NCBI RefSeq assembly: GCF_000344685.1
Contig: NW_006920411.1
Location: 2,543,910 to 2,607,909 of the forward strand
From: Gloeophyllum trabeum ATCC 11539
Taxonomy: Eukaryota > Basidiomycota > Agaricomycetes > Gloeophyllales > Gloeophyllaceae
Direction of reading: 5' to 3'
DNA: 64,000 nt
Both the position numbers and the translations under genes were made by a program. Below, one piece after another: positions 48,216 to 60,704 of this stretch (positions are counted from its first letter, which is position 1; every line of letters begins with the position of its first letter). Under the pieces are notes generated by a model. It was not told the DNA's origin and ran no database searches. It saw only the letters and a program-made list of their open reading frames with translations.

Positions 48216-51200
48216 TGACGAACTCTGACGTACATCTTATATACCCGCGGAGTTTCAACCGCCGTCCCATCAGTGCCTGGGCCCTGTCAGCCCGCTCCAC
48301 AGCCGCCGGCTTCGACCACACACGTTGCAGTCGTCCCCAGCCTTTGTCACGACGGCGAACGGTTGTGAACCAGCGTCGGGCAGCGTCGGCCCGCCATCAT
48401 TGCGGATGACGCCGCCTTGCATCTTCCTCACAGTTCGAGTCCTCCTGCATGCTGCATCCCATCCGCCCTCGCCCTCAGCTGCTCCACTTGTCTGGGCCTT
48501 CAGAGTCGCGGATCGAATTCATCCCTGCCGGCGTGGCTTCCTATATTTAGCCTCATCCGGGCCAATACAGACGTAGTCCATGTCTGCGTAGCAATGCCAT
48601 ACATGGGTAGTCTCCCCTGCGTGTTCTAATACGTTTCCTGATTATCACCCTTCATCCCGCTGCCCAATTACCAATCCTGCACGCCCAAACTCTCTCTAGC
48701 CTTCCTCCTCAATCCCCACTACATTCCTCCGATTAACCCTCGTACGTCCATCCGCGCCGCACCCCGGTTCTTCCATTCTCATCATCACTACCTCATAGCG
48801 AATCAGGCGAATAGGCTCGCGTGCCGAACCCGACATTAACCACCTCCCTTCTCTTCCTCGCCCGGCCTAGAGCATGCGATGCAGAAAACGTGGCTCTGGC
48901 GTGAACGGGGGTCGCTGGCGTTTTAGCTTCCACTCTAATCTGCGAGGTCGGTCATACGCCCGGTGGCTATGTACTGCCTGTCTATTCTCTAATTCACCGT
49001 CACTATTTCCCGCTGTTAAAAACATGACCGTTCGGCGTTCAACAGCGGAAAGTCGTACCGCGGTCGATCTGCCATGGTCCTCCTTTTACAGGCATCAAGA
49101 TCACATAGCGATTCTCTGATTCCGAAAGCTTACTGGATCTCGGGACGTGCTCCGGTGATTATCATTCGGGATTCGGGATGTGCTACCTACACGAGTGCGC
49201 AGATGTCCACAGGCACAGTATAGATTGCATCCAATTGCATATCCAGACCGCGGGGCCTGTGGTACCCTCGCCTCTGCCAAAATGCGTCCTTCGTCGATAT
49301 TGTCTGCTGACTCGTCTCGCGTACGAAGACACTCATACAACCGCCACCTGGATGCTCATCGAATCTCCGGACATGACGCGTGGTAGCGCTTCCTAGGGAC
49401 CCTTCCTTCCACGCACATCTTCGGTGAAGAGAGAACACTCGCAGAACGTGCACTCGGAGCTGATGTTCTCCAGATCTTTGGGGCGCTGCGCAGTCCTATT
49501 CGACAATCCGTTGGCGGGAGGTTTGGCATTCCCCGTCCTCCTTCTCTCTCCAGCTCCTCCCGAGATCGCTTCGAAGCTCGCGCTCCAGATCCCTGACCGG
49601 TTCGAGCAGGCAGGTCGAAGGTGCAGCTGTGTCCTGCGGTATCGCCTCCAAATCAGCCGGCCCATACCTCGTACCGGACACCCATGTTAACCCATTGGCA
49701 TATTCCATCGACCTGCTGACCTGCCTTGCTGCTCGAATCTCGAAACCAGCCGAGAACTCTCTCTAATCCCCGAAGCCGGGCGGCGTCTTCGTTCGAAGCG
49801 CACTGCGCTCCTACGCAAAGTGCGAAAGGCATGGACAGATCTTTCCTGTCTCGACAGGCACAGGCTGGCGGGCTGGTACGGGAATCGAAGGGGAGCGCCT
49901 CGTTGTGTGCAGATGACGGCGCACGGTTCAAACGTCGGATTGCATTTCTCGACTCGCTCTTCGGTGGAACGTACGGGTTCGGGTATCGCTTCATATATCT
50001 GATATACATAGGTCTCAACTCCCCCACAACACGCGTCTGCTGGGATCGACCAACCTGCGCTCAAAGCCCGCGCGGATTCTCTTGCTCGATGGCACCAAGG
50101 GCCAGCTGTCATTGCTTGTATGGGCTGGGCGCCAGTCATCCCGGAGGTAGGGCCGGGCTATCTTTACAGACCACTGCACTGCCAGCGTATGTACACTGAC
50201 CCAGTCTTCTCCCGCCGTCCAGACCAGGCACCGCAGTCGGTTTGGAAGTACGAGAAGACTGCCACTCTTCGTTCATCTTCCTGTGCAGCGATCAGCTCAC
50301 TTATCGTCCCAGCGTGGTCATCTTCGGCGTCTCGACGTAACGGTATAAATGATGGACCCCGTCCATCGTCGGCCCAGGACACGACGCAGGCTCTCGTCAC
50401 GTCAATCTCGGTCCTCGTCTCCGAGCGCTATCGATGGTCATCGATCATGCACATCTCTCGGCTCTGGACAGTACAAATGGCACTGACTGGCTGCCCGGCA
50501 AGCGTGCCCTCCGAGTCCTAAAGTTCGCAAGCGCTCGACTCTGCTCCCCACGTGCCTGCCCGTCCTGCTCACCCCTCACGCGGGTACGCGCCGACGTGCA
50601 CACAGGTCAAACCCCCGCTCCGAGTCCTCTGGGTCTCTGGACACCTAACTTTGCGCTACGGTGCCGCACCATATCGTGTAGTTGGGTAGCGCGAGCGCTG
50701 CGGGGCGCATACATACATTCCAAGTCTTTGCGTAGCGGCGCGACCCGTGGCCGACTCGTCCGCCGGTCGAGCCAGCCCGACGCGCACCTGGGGTGTATCG
50801 AGCGGCGGGTGTTGCTTGGCCGCCTACCCATCTGCCGCTGATGAACGCGACGGCCGACCAATGGTGCTGTTCGCACTGATACCTCTTTGTCCCTACTATG
50901 TCGTCCAAAATATCAAGGTGGCACGGGGACCAAGAAAGGGGTTAGGGCGGTACCGCCGTGACCACTACACTACGCGGTGAAGGTGTATTGCGTATTTATT
51001 TGCCCTATATCCTCTGTCATCTGCGAGCAGAGGCAAGCTGGACGCGGTCGCTGCGAGCGCCGGCCAGGATTCTCGGTGCTGCCGCGGCGACTGGTCATAC
51101 GAAGAGGACAGCCTGGGACGCAGCACGCACAGGGTGTATTACCCTCTGACTGGTTCCCACTCAGGTCCCTCGCAGTGTGATATGAAAAGCCACGCTCCAC

Positions 51201-53002
51201 GCCACCAGCGATGCATAGATGGCTATCCCGCTCACTCGGACTGATGCACCCACGCAAAGAAGCACTCGGCTGTTTGCTGTTCGCTCTCGGCTTCCTTCCG
51301 GACGTAGATAGAGTTCGCAGCTTATACACGCACCTGGGCCTGCCCGCGCTGGGGGACCGGAGGTGCCGTATGTATAGCGCGACCCCATGATTGCCCCGTG
51401 GAGGGCAGATTGGGGGAATGTATTGAGCGTGGAATTATGAGATCTGTCGCGAACCGGGTCTGGATGGAGAAGCGCGAGCGGAGGTACGCTGCGCAGGGCC
51501 GGCGGATGTTATGTATATGTTATGACACGCATGTCGTCGGACTGGACTTCGGTAGGTTCGAGATTCGGGAAGTGGGTGCGATGGAACGATCGTGTACAGT
51601 AAGGCATGCTAGCGCGGAGCGTCCGGCTTGTAGGCGAGTGGGAAGGGAGTTGTCGACTTCGGATGCTGGCATGGGTTATGTGTGAATGCCCGGAGTTTCA
51701 ATCTAACCTGTGGAAGTTCTTCGACATAATATGAACTACGGGATAGAGAGGAATAATCAGCTGTCGTTTTCACTGTGGGCAAGAGAGTGCCCCTTTTCAT
51801 GTGATCTATGGATCCAACGTCTCTCGTACATTTTTTGTGTAGAATATCGCGGCGTTCACCGGAACCCCTTAAGCTTGTTTCCTCACATCAAGAAAGACGG
51901 CGATGAACACTTTGACCAGCATAGAGTGATCGACGAAGAAAAACTTGCCAGTATACCATCCCGCAATGATTACAGTAGAATCGTCCACCACGTTACTAGG
52001 AGTGTGGTCAGATCCTGTCCGCGAGACAAGCTTAAGCCCTGCTGTCTCTCCGTTCCGGTCATATTTTCCAGCAAATGTCCTTCGCATTGCATACATTGTA
52101 CGACCAATGCACTCAATGTGAAGGGGTGCCGTCGGAGGTATCCCTGTAAAAGCCCAAGATGTCAGGTGGGGCTACCGTAGATTTAAAGTCTCTATTTGTA
52201 GTTTCCCGAGAGCGCATGCCCCGTTTATAGCAGATCTTACATACCGGTAAGCGTATGGCGTCGTCACTACGCTGAGTATATATTCACCGTCCATGTTCGC
52301 CGCCCCTTAGTACTATGAATAAGACAGTCAGTAGACAGAGAAAAACATGGTCGAGGTCCACGCACCTCTTCATCGTAAGTGCGCTGTATTATTTAACTCG
52401 CATGTCGCGACAGCCTGGAAAGGGATCATGGACCTGACGGAACGGCTTCGGTCTTCTTGTACATGCACATCGCCGTTTTCTTCAACATTCTGCAGCATAT
52501 CGAGTAGATCCCAGTAAATATAAGCCATCCACAATGACCTCTAGAAGGCCCCAGGAATATATCATCGCAGAAGTTCACTGCAAGTCGGCGCCACCCGTAC
52601 TAGTTTGTCCTACTTATGAACTACCTTTTCGCCTCGTTCCGCTTGTCTCTTCTTAAGTACTGATAGGGTTTGGTTGACCGGTTAGACTGGTGCATCTCTT
52701 GCATCAGCGCGTAACGTCGAGGCTTTAGACAACACTGCGGCGCTGCAGGGTACACCATGACAAGCCTGTGTGCCAGTGCTGTCCGAGACTCCGAGCAGAG
52801 AACGATCATTCTGGGCACAATGGCCGCGTTACGCACGTGTTTTCATAGTCGCAGCGCGATGACGTAAGCCACGAGACTCGTTGCGATCCCCACATTCCAG
52901 ATTGGCCTTGCACTCTCCGACCTGCTGGCATCCTGCAAATCCTGCGACGTGGCTGGCTGAACTGCGCTTTTCCTTTGTCGAGAACGCTTTGCGCACCCTA
53001 CA
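48216..53002. other. 4.8-kb region without a recognisable gene
   Basis: I found no domain, conserved exon, transposase or RNA gene here. Many overlapping short frames exist (for example 49687-50139 minus, 50120-50521 plus, 51398-51685 plus), none with coherent content. It probably holds a long 5' regulatory region or leader for atf1 and the gpc1 promoter, but a non-coding RNA or a lineage-specific spliced gene is possible. Confidence 0.45.
52860..52867 (+). promoter_or_regulatory. CRE-like TGACGTAA site upstream of gpc1
   Basis: A TGACGTAA octamer lies 136 bp before the gpc1 start codon. ATF/CREB bZIP factors such as the neighbouring Atf1 recognise TGACGT cores. A single site of this length can occur by chance, so regulation of gpc1 by Atf1 is only a suggestion. 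Confidence 0.3.
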
Positions 53003-54899
53003 ATGGCGATTGACGCGCCGGACGATGCGAATTCGCGGCCACCGAGCCCTCCGCCACTTTCGCGAACCGATACGCCGAGCAGTGGAATGGGATTCTTCTC
53101 CTTACCTTTCGAGCGCTTTGTTCGCGATGAGGCGTCGGATTGGGCTAGTGCATTTACTCTGCTAGGTGAGTATGACGGTTCGTTTGTTTCGGATGATGTT
53201 ACTTAGCCGAGTGAAGATACTATGGAGACATTCTTCGACTCCCGAATCGACTTATTGCAGCGGAGGCTATCGAAACAGACCGACAAACTGAAGATGAAGG
53301 CGGAGGAGGCGTTCCGACTTGGAGACTTCAAGATTAGGTCTCCTTCTGGTGACGCGTTGTCTAAGGACTTTGAGCGGGAAGTAGGCAAGTTCAAGCTCAA
53401 GGTGTGTGGCAGTCTGGTATCATGCTGTATATTTTTTAACATGTTGCCATAGATTCAGACGCGTATGACGTCTCTGGCAGCTGCTTGGCAATCTGCCAAA
53501 GTGGTCCGGACGCGGGAGAAGATATCGTTCTTCTTTGGCGTGCATTCCCTTCTTGCGTCGGCATTGTTGTATGGGATGGCACCCGAGTAAGTGTTCCTTG
53601 TCATCTGACGCGCTCTGTACTGCGTGTCTGAATATCATACAGATGGGTCCATATATCCTATACACTGCAAGCCCTCTATCTGCTTCCTTTACGTGCCTAC
53701 AGGTACAAGAAACGCGCGTGGCATTACTTCCTCTTCGACCTTTGTTACTATTCGACTATCCTCAACTTCCTCTACATTTGGGTGTTCCCATCAAGTCCAT
53801 CGTTGTTTACGGCTTGTTATTGCCTCAGCCACGGCTCCCTGGCCAGTGCAGTAATCACTTGGAGGAATAGTCTTGTGTTCCACGACTCCGACAAAGTCAC
53901 GTCACTTTTTATACATATCTATGCGCCTTTCACATTTACTGTCATTCGGTGAGCTACTATGTTTTCTCCGGCTCTACGCCTGCCTGACTCGCCTCTTCTG
54001 CAGACATTTCTATCCGAATGCCGAAGCGCGATTCCCAGCTCTCAAAGAGCTGCCACATCTGCAACCTGCCAAAGCTCTTTTCCTCAGTGGCTTAATCTGT
54101 GAGTACAGCAGTTTGCTCATATGAAAAGCATCATTGCTCATACTTATCAGATGTCATCTGGCAACTGCTATATTGGAAGGTACGCGGTTATCTGACCACC
54201 TGTCCAAGGTTTCAAATAAATCTTTTATTTCTCCTAGTTTGTCCTGATTGACCGTAGAAAGAAGATCGAATCTGGTCAACGCACGACTTCTTTCTCCTTC
54301 CTCCTGAACGACAAGCGAGGCGTCATTGGACGCGCACTCTCGAAAATACAGCCGCAGTATCGGGAGGCTGCGTTCATGTTTGGTCAGCTGGGTAAGTGCG
54401 GGCGCCACTTTGTACGGATTGATCTTCATCTGAGACCTGTGCGTAGTGTATGCCGTCTTAACCGAGCTCCCTGCCGTATTCCTGCTATATGATAGCCCAA
54501 GGTGGAGCAATATCTTCCTGTTGTTCATCTTTGCAGTCAGTGTGTGGAATGGTGGAGGATTCTACATTGAGGTATTCGGTCGCAAGTACGTATTGATCCT
54601 CAGTGTGCTCTGCCATATCTCACGTCGGCCTTTACCCCCGCAGATTCGAACGTGAACTCGAAGCCCTCAGGAAAGAGCTTGCAGAGGCTCAGAGTCGATC
54701 GGGTCGATCAAGTCCTACGAATGGGCTGGACCATGACGACCTTGAATCCGAAGCTAGCTCACCGAAGCTTCGTCCTCGGGAGATGACCCCCGTTACGTCC
54801 ACCCTAATCGGAGTTGGCCTGAACGGCAACGGCGAGTCGCAGTCTACGCCCGATTTACACGACGGCGTTATGGTCCAGGAGAAAAAGAAGGACCGATGA
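53003..54899 (+). CDS. gpc1: Glycerophosphocholine acyltransferase Gpc1
   Basis: Gpc1 acylates glycerophosphocholine with acyl-CoA to form lyso-phosphatidylcholine, which lets cells recycle PC. The family (formerly DUF2838, yeast YGR149W) is a multi-pass ER protein. The first exon is a disordered Pro/Ser N-terminus; a charged helix follows (SRIDLLQRRLSKQTDKLKMK). The hallmark membrane core reads HYFLFDLCYYSTILNFLYIW, CLSHGSLASAVITWRNSLVF, HDSDKVTSLFIHI and FRHFYP/NAEARFPAL-type sequence, spread over short exons between 53450 and 54600. The C-terminal exon (about 54645-54899) is a soluble tail rich in Ser and Glu. The first intron's exact 3' end (53211-53219) is uncertain. Confidence 0.87.
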
Positions 54900-55235
54900 A
54901 TGGATGACCCAAACCCACCGCATGCCGAAGAAGACTGTATTCCCTGTGTCACGACTTGTTTACGACCCCGTTCTCAGCTTGTTTACCCTGTTTCTCGTTT
55001 GTTGTCTGTCTCCTCGGCTATATGACTCCGCATATCACGTAAGTATATTCTATCTGTCTTATATTCCCATCATACACGGCCAGACGCACATCCCTATGTT
55101 ATTTTATCGCGGTTTGTGGTACTAGCTCTCAAAGGTGGATTTTACGACGAGGCCCGTTGCCTGACCTAGTAGATAGATATCTTAAGTACGCATGTATTAT
55201 GACGACTACTTGTATCTCTGTATTCGATTCCAGAC
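54900..55235. other. Convergent 3' region, gpc1 / tad1
   Basis: AT-rich spacer of 336 bp between stop codons, consistent with 3' untranslated sequence. No gene is seen. Confidence 0.55.
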
Positions 55236-56718
55236 TCATGATACCGTGCCTCCATAGCTTCCGTCGTCAATTGGACGTGTGATCTCGCCGCTTGAGTCGA
55301 AGCTTTCCCAGAATTCGCCACTGCTTACCCATCCTTCGAAGGGTGCTCCCTTTCCCAACAATCTGTCCTTTGCGGCTTGATATTCCGTCACCGCTCGCTT
55401 GACAGCGAAATAGGTTGGATATGGCCTGGGTTAGGGTGAGTTAGTTTGGCGTGTAGCTACCATGGGGATGTGCTTACGTCGTCGGGAGGCCCGCTTTCTG
55501 TCGCGTTTGAAGGTAAACGTTGAAGAGGGATATCTTGGAGAGTAACGGCCTACCCTGTACCGATAAACGTGAAATCTTTGGTCGACACGGAGGCTTACCT
55601 GTATTTCTCCTTGTAACGATGCTTGGGAGGCACACCCCTCCTCAAGCCGTTGATCAGTACCTCTTTGGGTTGTGAGGAGTCTGCTATCCAACATAATGCT
55701 AAGATATGGGTAAGACATGATAGTATTCTGGAGAGCAATGGCACCTACATTCGTTACATGAACTTGGAGTCCCTGCCGAAATCAAAGATAAACGGGAGTG
55801 GATGAAAGGTCTATCGGTGAAGACCACCGAAGGTCTATGCAATGCATAGGAAGCAGGCATATCTGGGACACACTCTCGTATCACGATAATGCAGAGACAT
55901 AAGTGGCGTCACCTTCTAGGCTGTCGAGCCTTCCGTAGAAAGCCCTTTCACAATCCGCCTGGACTATCTCGTGCATTTCAGATGGTACTTCGCCAATCAG
56001 GATGCGATTGATATACACGGGCCTCATGAGATCGGCCATGAGGGCGCCTTGGATCCCGAGGACATTCCATCGCGCGACCTTGTCGCTGCAAGACATGCAC
56101 AGAGTCGGTGGCGAATCCGCGCGCCCCGGCTTGGTGCGTAGGACTCCGTAGAGAGAGTAGTTGTCCCGGCCCCTCGAAGCTACAGTAGCCGGTAGTGTTG
56201 GCCAGACGGTCGAGTCTTTCAGACCTGCCATCGCAGGGTCTTGGAAGGATGCCAGATAGCGCGTTGAGGCGTCCCCACCTTCATATGCATTCTTCAGGGA
56301 AAGAAGAGACATGTCCTGGCTGATGTTCCTCACATGGGACCGTCGAAACGTACATAGTCACTTCGATGCCCTCTCGAAGGGAATATTTTTCTTGTGCAGC
56401 TGGGTGTTTGTGTATCCACGGACTAGAACAACCTGTGCTTCTCTGTATTTCTTCGAGGAACCATCTGACCGCGCCTCTCCGGGCGAGGACTTCAGCATGG
56501 CTATCGTGCAGTGCGTCCCCCCTTTCCGGCAGCTTTGTGGCGGGAAGACATTTCGACCCAGTACCAATGGATATCACTTTCCGGAAGGGTGACGAGAGGA
56601 GACCACTGGTCAGGACGAATGCAGCCAGAATGGTGAATTGTGTGGGCGGGGGCTTGAAGTTCAGCGAGGCATAAACTTCGTGCACTTCGAAAATGAGTTC
56701 TTCCGTAGAATTAGGCAT
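55236..56718 (-). CDS. tad1: tRNA-specific adenosine deaminase 1 (Tad1/ADAT1)
   Basis: Tad1 converts adenosine 37 of tRNA-Ala to inosine, next to the anticodon. Exon 1 (56334-56718) encodes the N-terminus and the zinc/proton-shuttle motif [12 protein letters not shown]. After a 55-bp intron (56279-56333, AAG acceptor) come PCGDAST, the family-typical [22 protein letters not shown] with the second zinc cysteine, and [11 protein letters not shown]. Further exons supply [48 protein letters not shown] and a C-terminal ending GGTVS at 55236. All three zinc ligands and the catalytic Glu are present, so the enzyme should be active. The longer frame to 56913 is rejected because Tad1 proteins begin close to [13 protein letters not shown] sequence. 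Confidence 0.9.
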
Positions 56719-57701
56719 TATACTCAGGTGGGAGACGATCTGAGAAGGCACCGTCCCCTTGTTGAAAAGGAGGTAGCGAGTCAAGTTACTACCGTACTCT
56801 GACTGCAAGCGTGCTACGCCACCGGTCCGACGGCCACGGGCTGCTGCGACGCGCTGTGCCTCATCCTCGATATCGATACCCTCGTATCGCTGGGAGTCGC
56901 TGCGACGTCTCATACTCTAACTAAGGATCTGTGCATTATCGTATCTGGCGGGCCCATGCAGCTCCGAGCCTTACCTCCTCTTCTTCGTTGTCAAGGGGGC
57001 TCCTATTATCCGCTCAAAAATGCCCCTTCCATGTGCCAGCCGGACTACTAGAAATATTCCGTTAGCAGGTCATATCTAACGGACATCCTTACCTATGCCA
57101 CCGACGTTCCGCCTTCAATGCTTGAACGACAAGGTGGTCACCAACCAATCCTAATAGATGCCAATATTAATGGAGGCGTTCGTCCAGCCTGAACCTCGTG
57201 AACTCTCGTTTTCGGCCCGTGTTGTCAAGTTCCAGTGCCATAGTACGAATCTGGACGTGTACTTTGGCGATCTCCCTCTGGGTGGCCGGAAGCTGCTGCT
57301 TCACTAGGAAAATTACTATGTATAGTAATCTGGGAAGCCTCCTCTGAAGAAGTCGCGACATCAAAACGTGTTTGCCTTACTTGGACACGTCCAAGCGCAT
57401 AAAGCGTCGGCTTTCTCCTTGTGCGGTAATATTTGCTGCTTTCCCAGTGGCGCGTTGCCCATACGCGGTAATTTCGCGTTCCCCACGGTCCGTCTGCGCT
57501 TGACTGCCACAACGTCGGTCGAAGCGTCTGCCAAAGCGCAAAGTGTAACGCCTAAGCGTCAACCCAAAGCGCACCCACAGGACCCATTAAAATGGGGACC
57601 CACAACGACGATGGGGAACCAGTGTCATCCGCTGGAAAGGATTCTATCGAGCCCGTCCCCCGCTGTCCCCCTCCCTGAGCAGCTTGCACGCTTGAGCGAT
57701 C
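56719..57701. other. Divergent region, tad1 / C2H2 gene
   Basis: About 1 kb with promoters for both genes. The C2H2-proximal half is rich in AAGCG(T/C) words (57525-57570). No conserved frame is seen. Confidence 0.45.
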
Positions 57702-58535
57702 ATGCCGAGACTGACTGGTACTATTGCTGTACGTGTCGCTCCACCCCCTTCCCGCTGGGTGTTTCTTACGCTCCTCCGGCAGAGCCCCAGACCTTCTGGC
57801 AGTGTTATACAGAAGAAGCGCAAGTGTCCTGACTGCGACTACACCACCGACCGGTCTTACGACCTCAAGCGTCACCAGGAGACGCATAAGCCGGACTCAG
57901 AGAGACAGTGAATAATTTTTGGGGGACGTCTGGATTCTCTTGTTGATAATTTTCGTCCCATCCAGATTTTATCGTTGCCATGTGCCCGGTTGCCAAAGTA
58001 AGACCGGACAGAAAAGCAACCTTAACGGTCACTTCGAGCGCGTACAGTGAGTTCATGTGCTCCTTTTGTCCTGACGCGTCTTAAACATTGTTCTAGTTCC
58101 GGTGTATACAGATATCCTTGCAACTTTTGCGACAGACTTTTTAACGACCGGAGCTCGAGGGACAAGCATGAGCGCAGGCATGCCCAGGATTTGGCTAGAA
58201 GACAACTGGAAGAGCAAGAGCGTCCTCGCAGGAATAGGCAGACAACGCGGCGTTCCTTCCTAGTCTCTCCAGACGACTCCGGACTGCAGTCCCCGCAGTT
58301 CTCACATTTCCCCGGCCATGTCTACCCCCCTCCCTCGATGTACGCCCCTCAAGCTACAGCACACCATGCCGCTCTGCCCGTCCACCCGGTCGTAGCTTCC
58401 AATGCCTTCTCGAACGATGCCTTCGAGATGAACATGGGCTTGTATAACTCGGGTGTATCGGTGTTCGGCGACTTTGATCCTACACTGCAGTCTTCGGGGC
58501 AAGTGTTCTCTGACCCTTTCTTCTCTTCGTTCTAA
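57702..58535 (+). CDS. C2H2 zinc-finger protein, putative transcription factor
   Basis: Exons 57702-57728, 57783-57907, 57966-58046 and 58097-58535 give 223 residues. Three zinc fingers follow a short N-terminus: CPDCDYTTDRSYDLKRHQETH; a longer-spaced C-H-x-P-G-C finger ending NLNGHFERVH; and CNFCDRLFNDRSSRDKHERRH. The last two are joined without extra linker. The C-terminal 110 residues are Pro/Ser/Phe-rich, a common activation-type composition, ending DPFFSSF. DNA binding is likely; targets are unknown. Intron 1 is a multiple of three without a stop, so it might be retained. Confidence 0.82.
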
Positions 58536-59003
58536 ACTGCCTACGTCTGCAGAGGATTTTTTGGCTTTCATCATCAGAAATATGGGGATATACTCTTTGC
58601 AATGTCTGCGTTGTCTTGTCCTTGGTGTGCATCTTTATTCTTACAATATTAACCCCGTTCCATTTTATTGTGGTAATATGTACAAACCTGTAGAAGTAAT
58701 AATATGAAATTGAATTCTCCCCTTCGATCCTTGCGCGAGTCATAATCTTCCTCTGAGACCTTTTATCGAAGGTATAACCACCGGCCAAAAGCATTCGAAT
58801 CACTCCAAATGTGGCAAGACAGCGTTGCTGATCTAAAAATAGAGCGCCGGCCACTTATGCTGATCGCGACGGAGGTGGCGGATGGCCACAAGCGCTTTGG
58901 CCTTGTTCAGTACCGGACCCGTTTCACCGCCGCCATTGTCCTTATTCCACTTGCACTTCTACCACCACCACCATCGCAGCATTCAACTGGAATATCTGGC
59001 AAT
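58536..59003. other. Intergenic region, C2H2 gene / EAF gene
   Basis: Tandem plus-strand spacer, AT-rich in its first half (3' untranslated) and holding the EAF promoter in its second half. No gene is seen. Confidence 0.5.
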
Positions 59004-60704
59004 ATGGACGTGTCCTGGCTCCCTCCACAAGGCCAAGCTGAAGTAAAAGTCGGCCCATCTCTGGGACGCTGGCTGAGAGCTAAGAGGGGAGAGAGTAATC
59101 CTCCGAGGAAGACCCCTGGTCGGAACTTCCATCTTATGCGATGTAAGTGGCGTTGCATCTTTCCTACAGTACGACTGTTTCATAGTCTGCTGCTTATTTC
59201 AAGACAACTTCAAGCCCGCGTCGGTAGACCCGATGGCGCCCGGCACTATCGAAACCAAGAAGGGAAATAAAGGCGCTAGCGTCTCCGTTGAGCGTGCTAG
59301 TACACAAGTGAGAACGATTGGTACTGGTCACTGTAGTGCATACTGAACCGTCGTGGTAGGCAGGCGATAATCATCTGTTCCAAGGGTCCGAAGAGCCGGC
59401 ACAGGAATGGGATTGTGTTCTCATATATGATGAAGATCAAAACGTATGTTCAAGGGCGGATATACTCGTGTTGCGGGATCTCACAGTTGATGTAGAGCTG
59501 GACGTTGGAAAAGCTGGATACAAATATTACATTACAGTACGAACGACGTCTTACAGGCTCAGCCGGACGCTCGAACGCTTCTCGTGAGCCGCAATACCTG
59601 CCCCCTTGCCTTGATACTGATAATTTACGCTCTCAAGCTGCGGCCAGCACGCCTTCGCAAGCCTCTACCTCCAAGGAGCCTGTTCAGATATCGAGCCTTG
59701 ACGAAGAAATAGAGCGAGAACTGCTCGGCACAGATGTCGATGCGGACGGTGAGGTCGAGGACGACATAGAGAAGGTCATCTCAGCTGCGGTAGAAGCCAG
59801 CGCCTCGAAACCACCGCCCAGGAAGGAAGAAGAAGAGGAAGAGGAGGAAGGGGAGATTCCCCTGTCCGCTCTACTGAGCGATCCCCCTCGGAAGGGTGTT
59901 CCACCCCCACCGAAGAAACCCGTTGTATCCGAGCCCTCTTCAGGAAGACTCCTTCCCTCCAAACCGCCAGCGCCAAAGGCCTCCACAGCCAAATCTACTG
60001 CTTCCAAACCCCCGCCGTCGAAACCCCCCGCTTCCAGACCACCAGAGCCAAAGCCCGCCTTATCCAATCCCACTCCGCCTGCTCCCACCGCATCTCACGC
60101 ACCCTCCAAACCGACGCCCAGCCCTGCTAAAGGCAAGGGCAAGCGAGAACATCCCGTTGACTCTGCTCCATCTCGGACCAACGATCTCGAAGAAGAGGTT
60201 CTCGAATTCGGTGTGCCCGCCCGGCCCACGAAGCGGGCTAAGGCATCACCCACGGAAGGGCTCGCCCTTCCCACCTCCAAATCTGCTCCTGCTCCGATTT
60301 CCTTGGCACTGCCCTCTCCTTCCACAGCCCCCTCCTTACCCTCAGCACCGCCTGCTCCCGTCACCTCTAGTGTTATGCCAGAGTACTCGGACTCTGAAGA
60401 AGATAACGACGATGATTGGGAGCCGGTATCCGCTACACCCGTCCCCCCACCGGCCCCTGCTGAAGAGGAGGGTGGTGCAGAGGACGAGGGGAACGCTGAA
60501 GAGTTGTTCGACGACCTTCTGACCGCCGAGCTAGATGACGTACTGTCGAATAAGGACGACGACCTAGACTCGTTCGCAGCGGAGCTCGAGGAGGCGGCGG
60601 GCTCGCCTGCGAAAGTGCCCATGAGCTTGAATCAGCTCGCGGGCGGGGCGCCCCTGGATGACGACGACTACTCATCAACGGACGAGAGCGAGGACGATGA
60701 TTGA
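59004..60704 (+). CDS. ELL-associated factor (EAF) family protein
   Basis: EAF proteins pair with ELL to stimulate RNA polymerase II elongation; fission yeast has Eaf1/Ell1. Exons 59004-59142, 59204-59307, 59360-59443 and 59496-60704 give 511 residues. The conserved N-terminal domain is complete: RNFHLMRYNFKPASVDP, VSVERAST, WDCVLIYDEDQN and WTLEKLDTNITLQYERR. The rest is disordered: a Glu-rich run (about 59830-59850), long Ser/Pro/Lys repeats (SKPPAPKAS-type, 59940-60120) and an acidic C-terminus ending DESEDDD. That acidic tail matches the transactivation tail of animal EAF proteins. Intron 1 ends in AAG (59203); the nearer TAG would insert residues into the conserved MRYNFKP block. A TIR element begins 70 bp after the stop codon. 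Confidence 0.87.

Noticed and set aside
45919..48228. Long plus-strand frames antisense to atf1
   Set aside because: They come from GC-rich codon bias of the bZIP gene and Ser/Gly/Pro-rich coding sequence; no domain or start context supports them.
49687..50139. 150-residue minus-strand frame in the atf1 flank
   Set aside because: Cys/Arg-rich random-looking sequence, overlapped by a plus-strand frame of similar length.
51398..52180. Short frames that might form a small spliced gene
   Set aside because: I could not join them into a consistent protein with family resemblance.
56719..56913. N-terminal extension of Tad1
   Set aside because: The family begins at the [10 protein letters not shown] start; the extension is Arg-rich and unlike Tad1 proteins.
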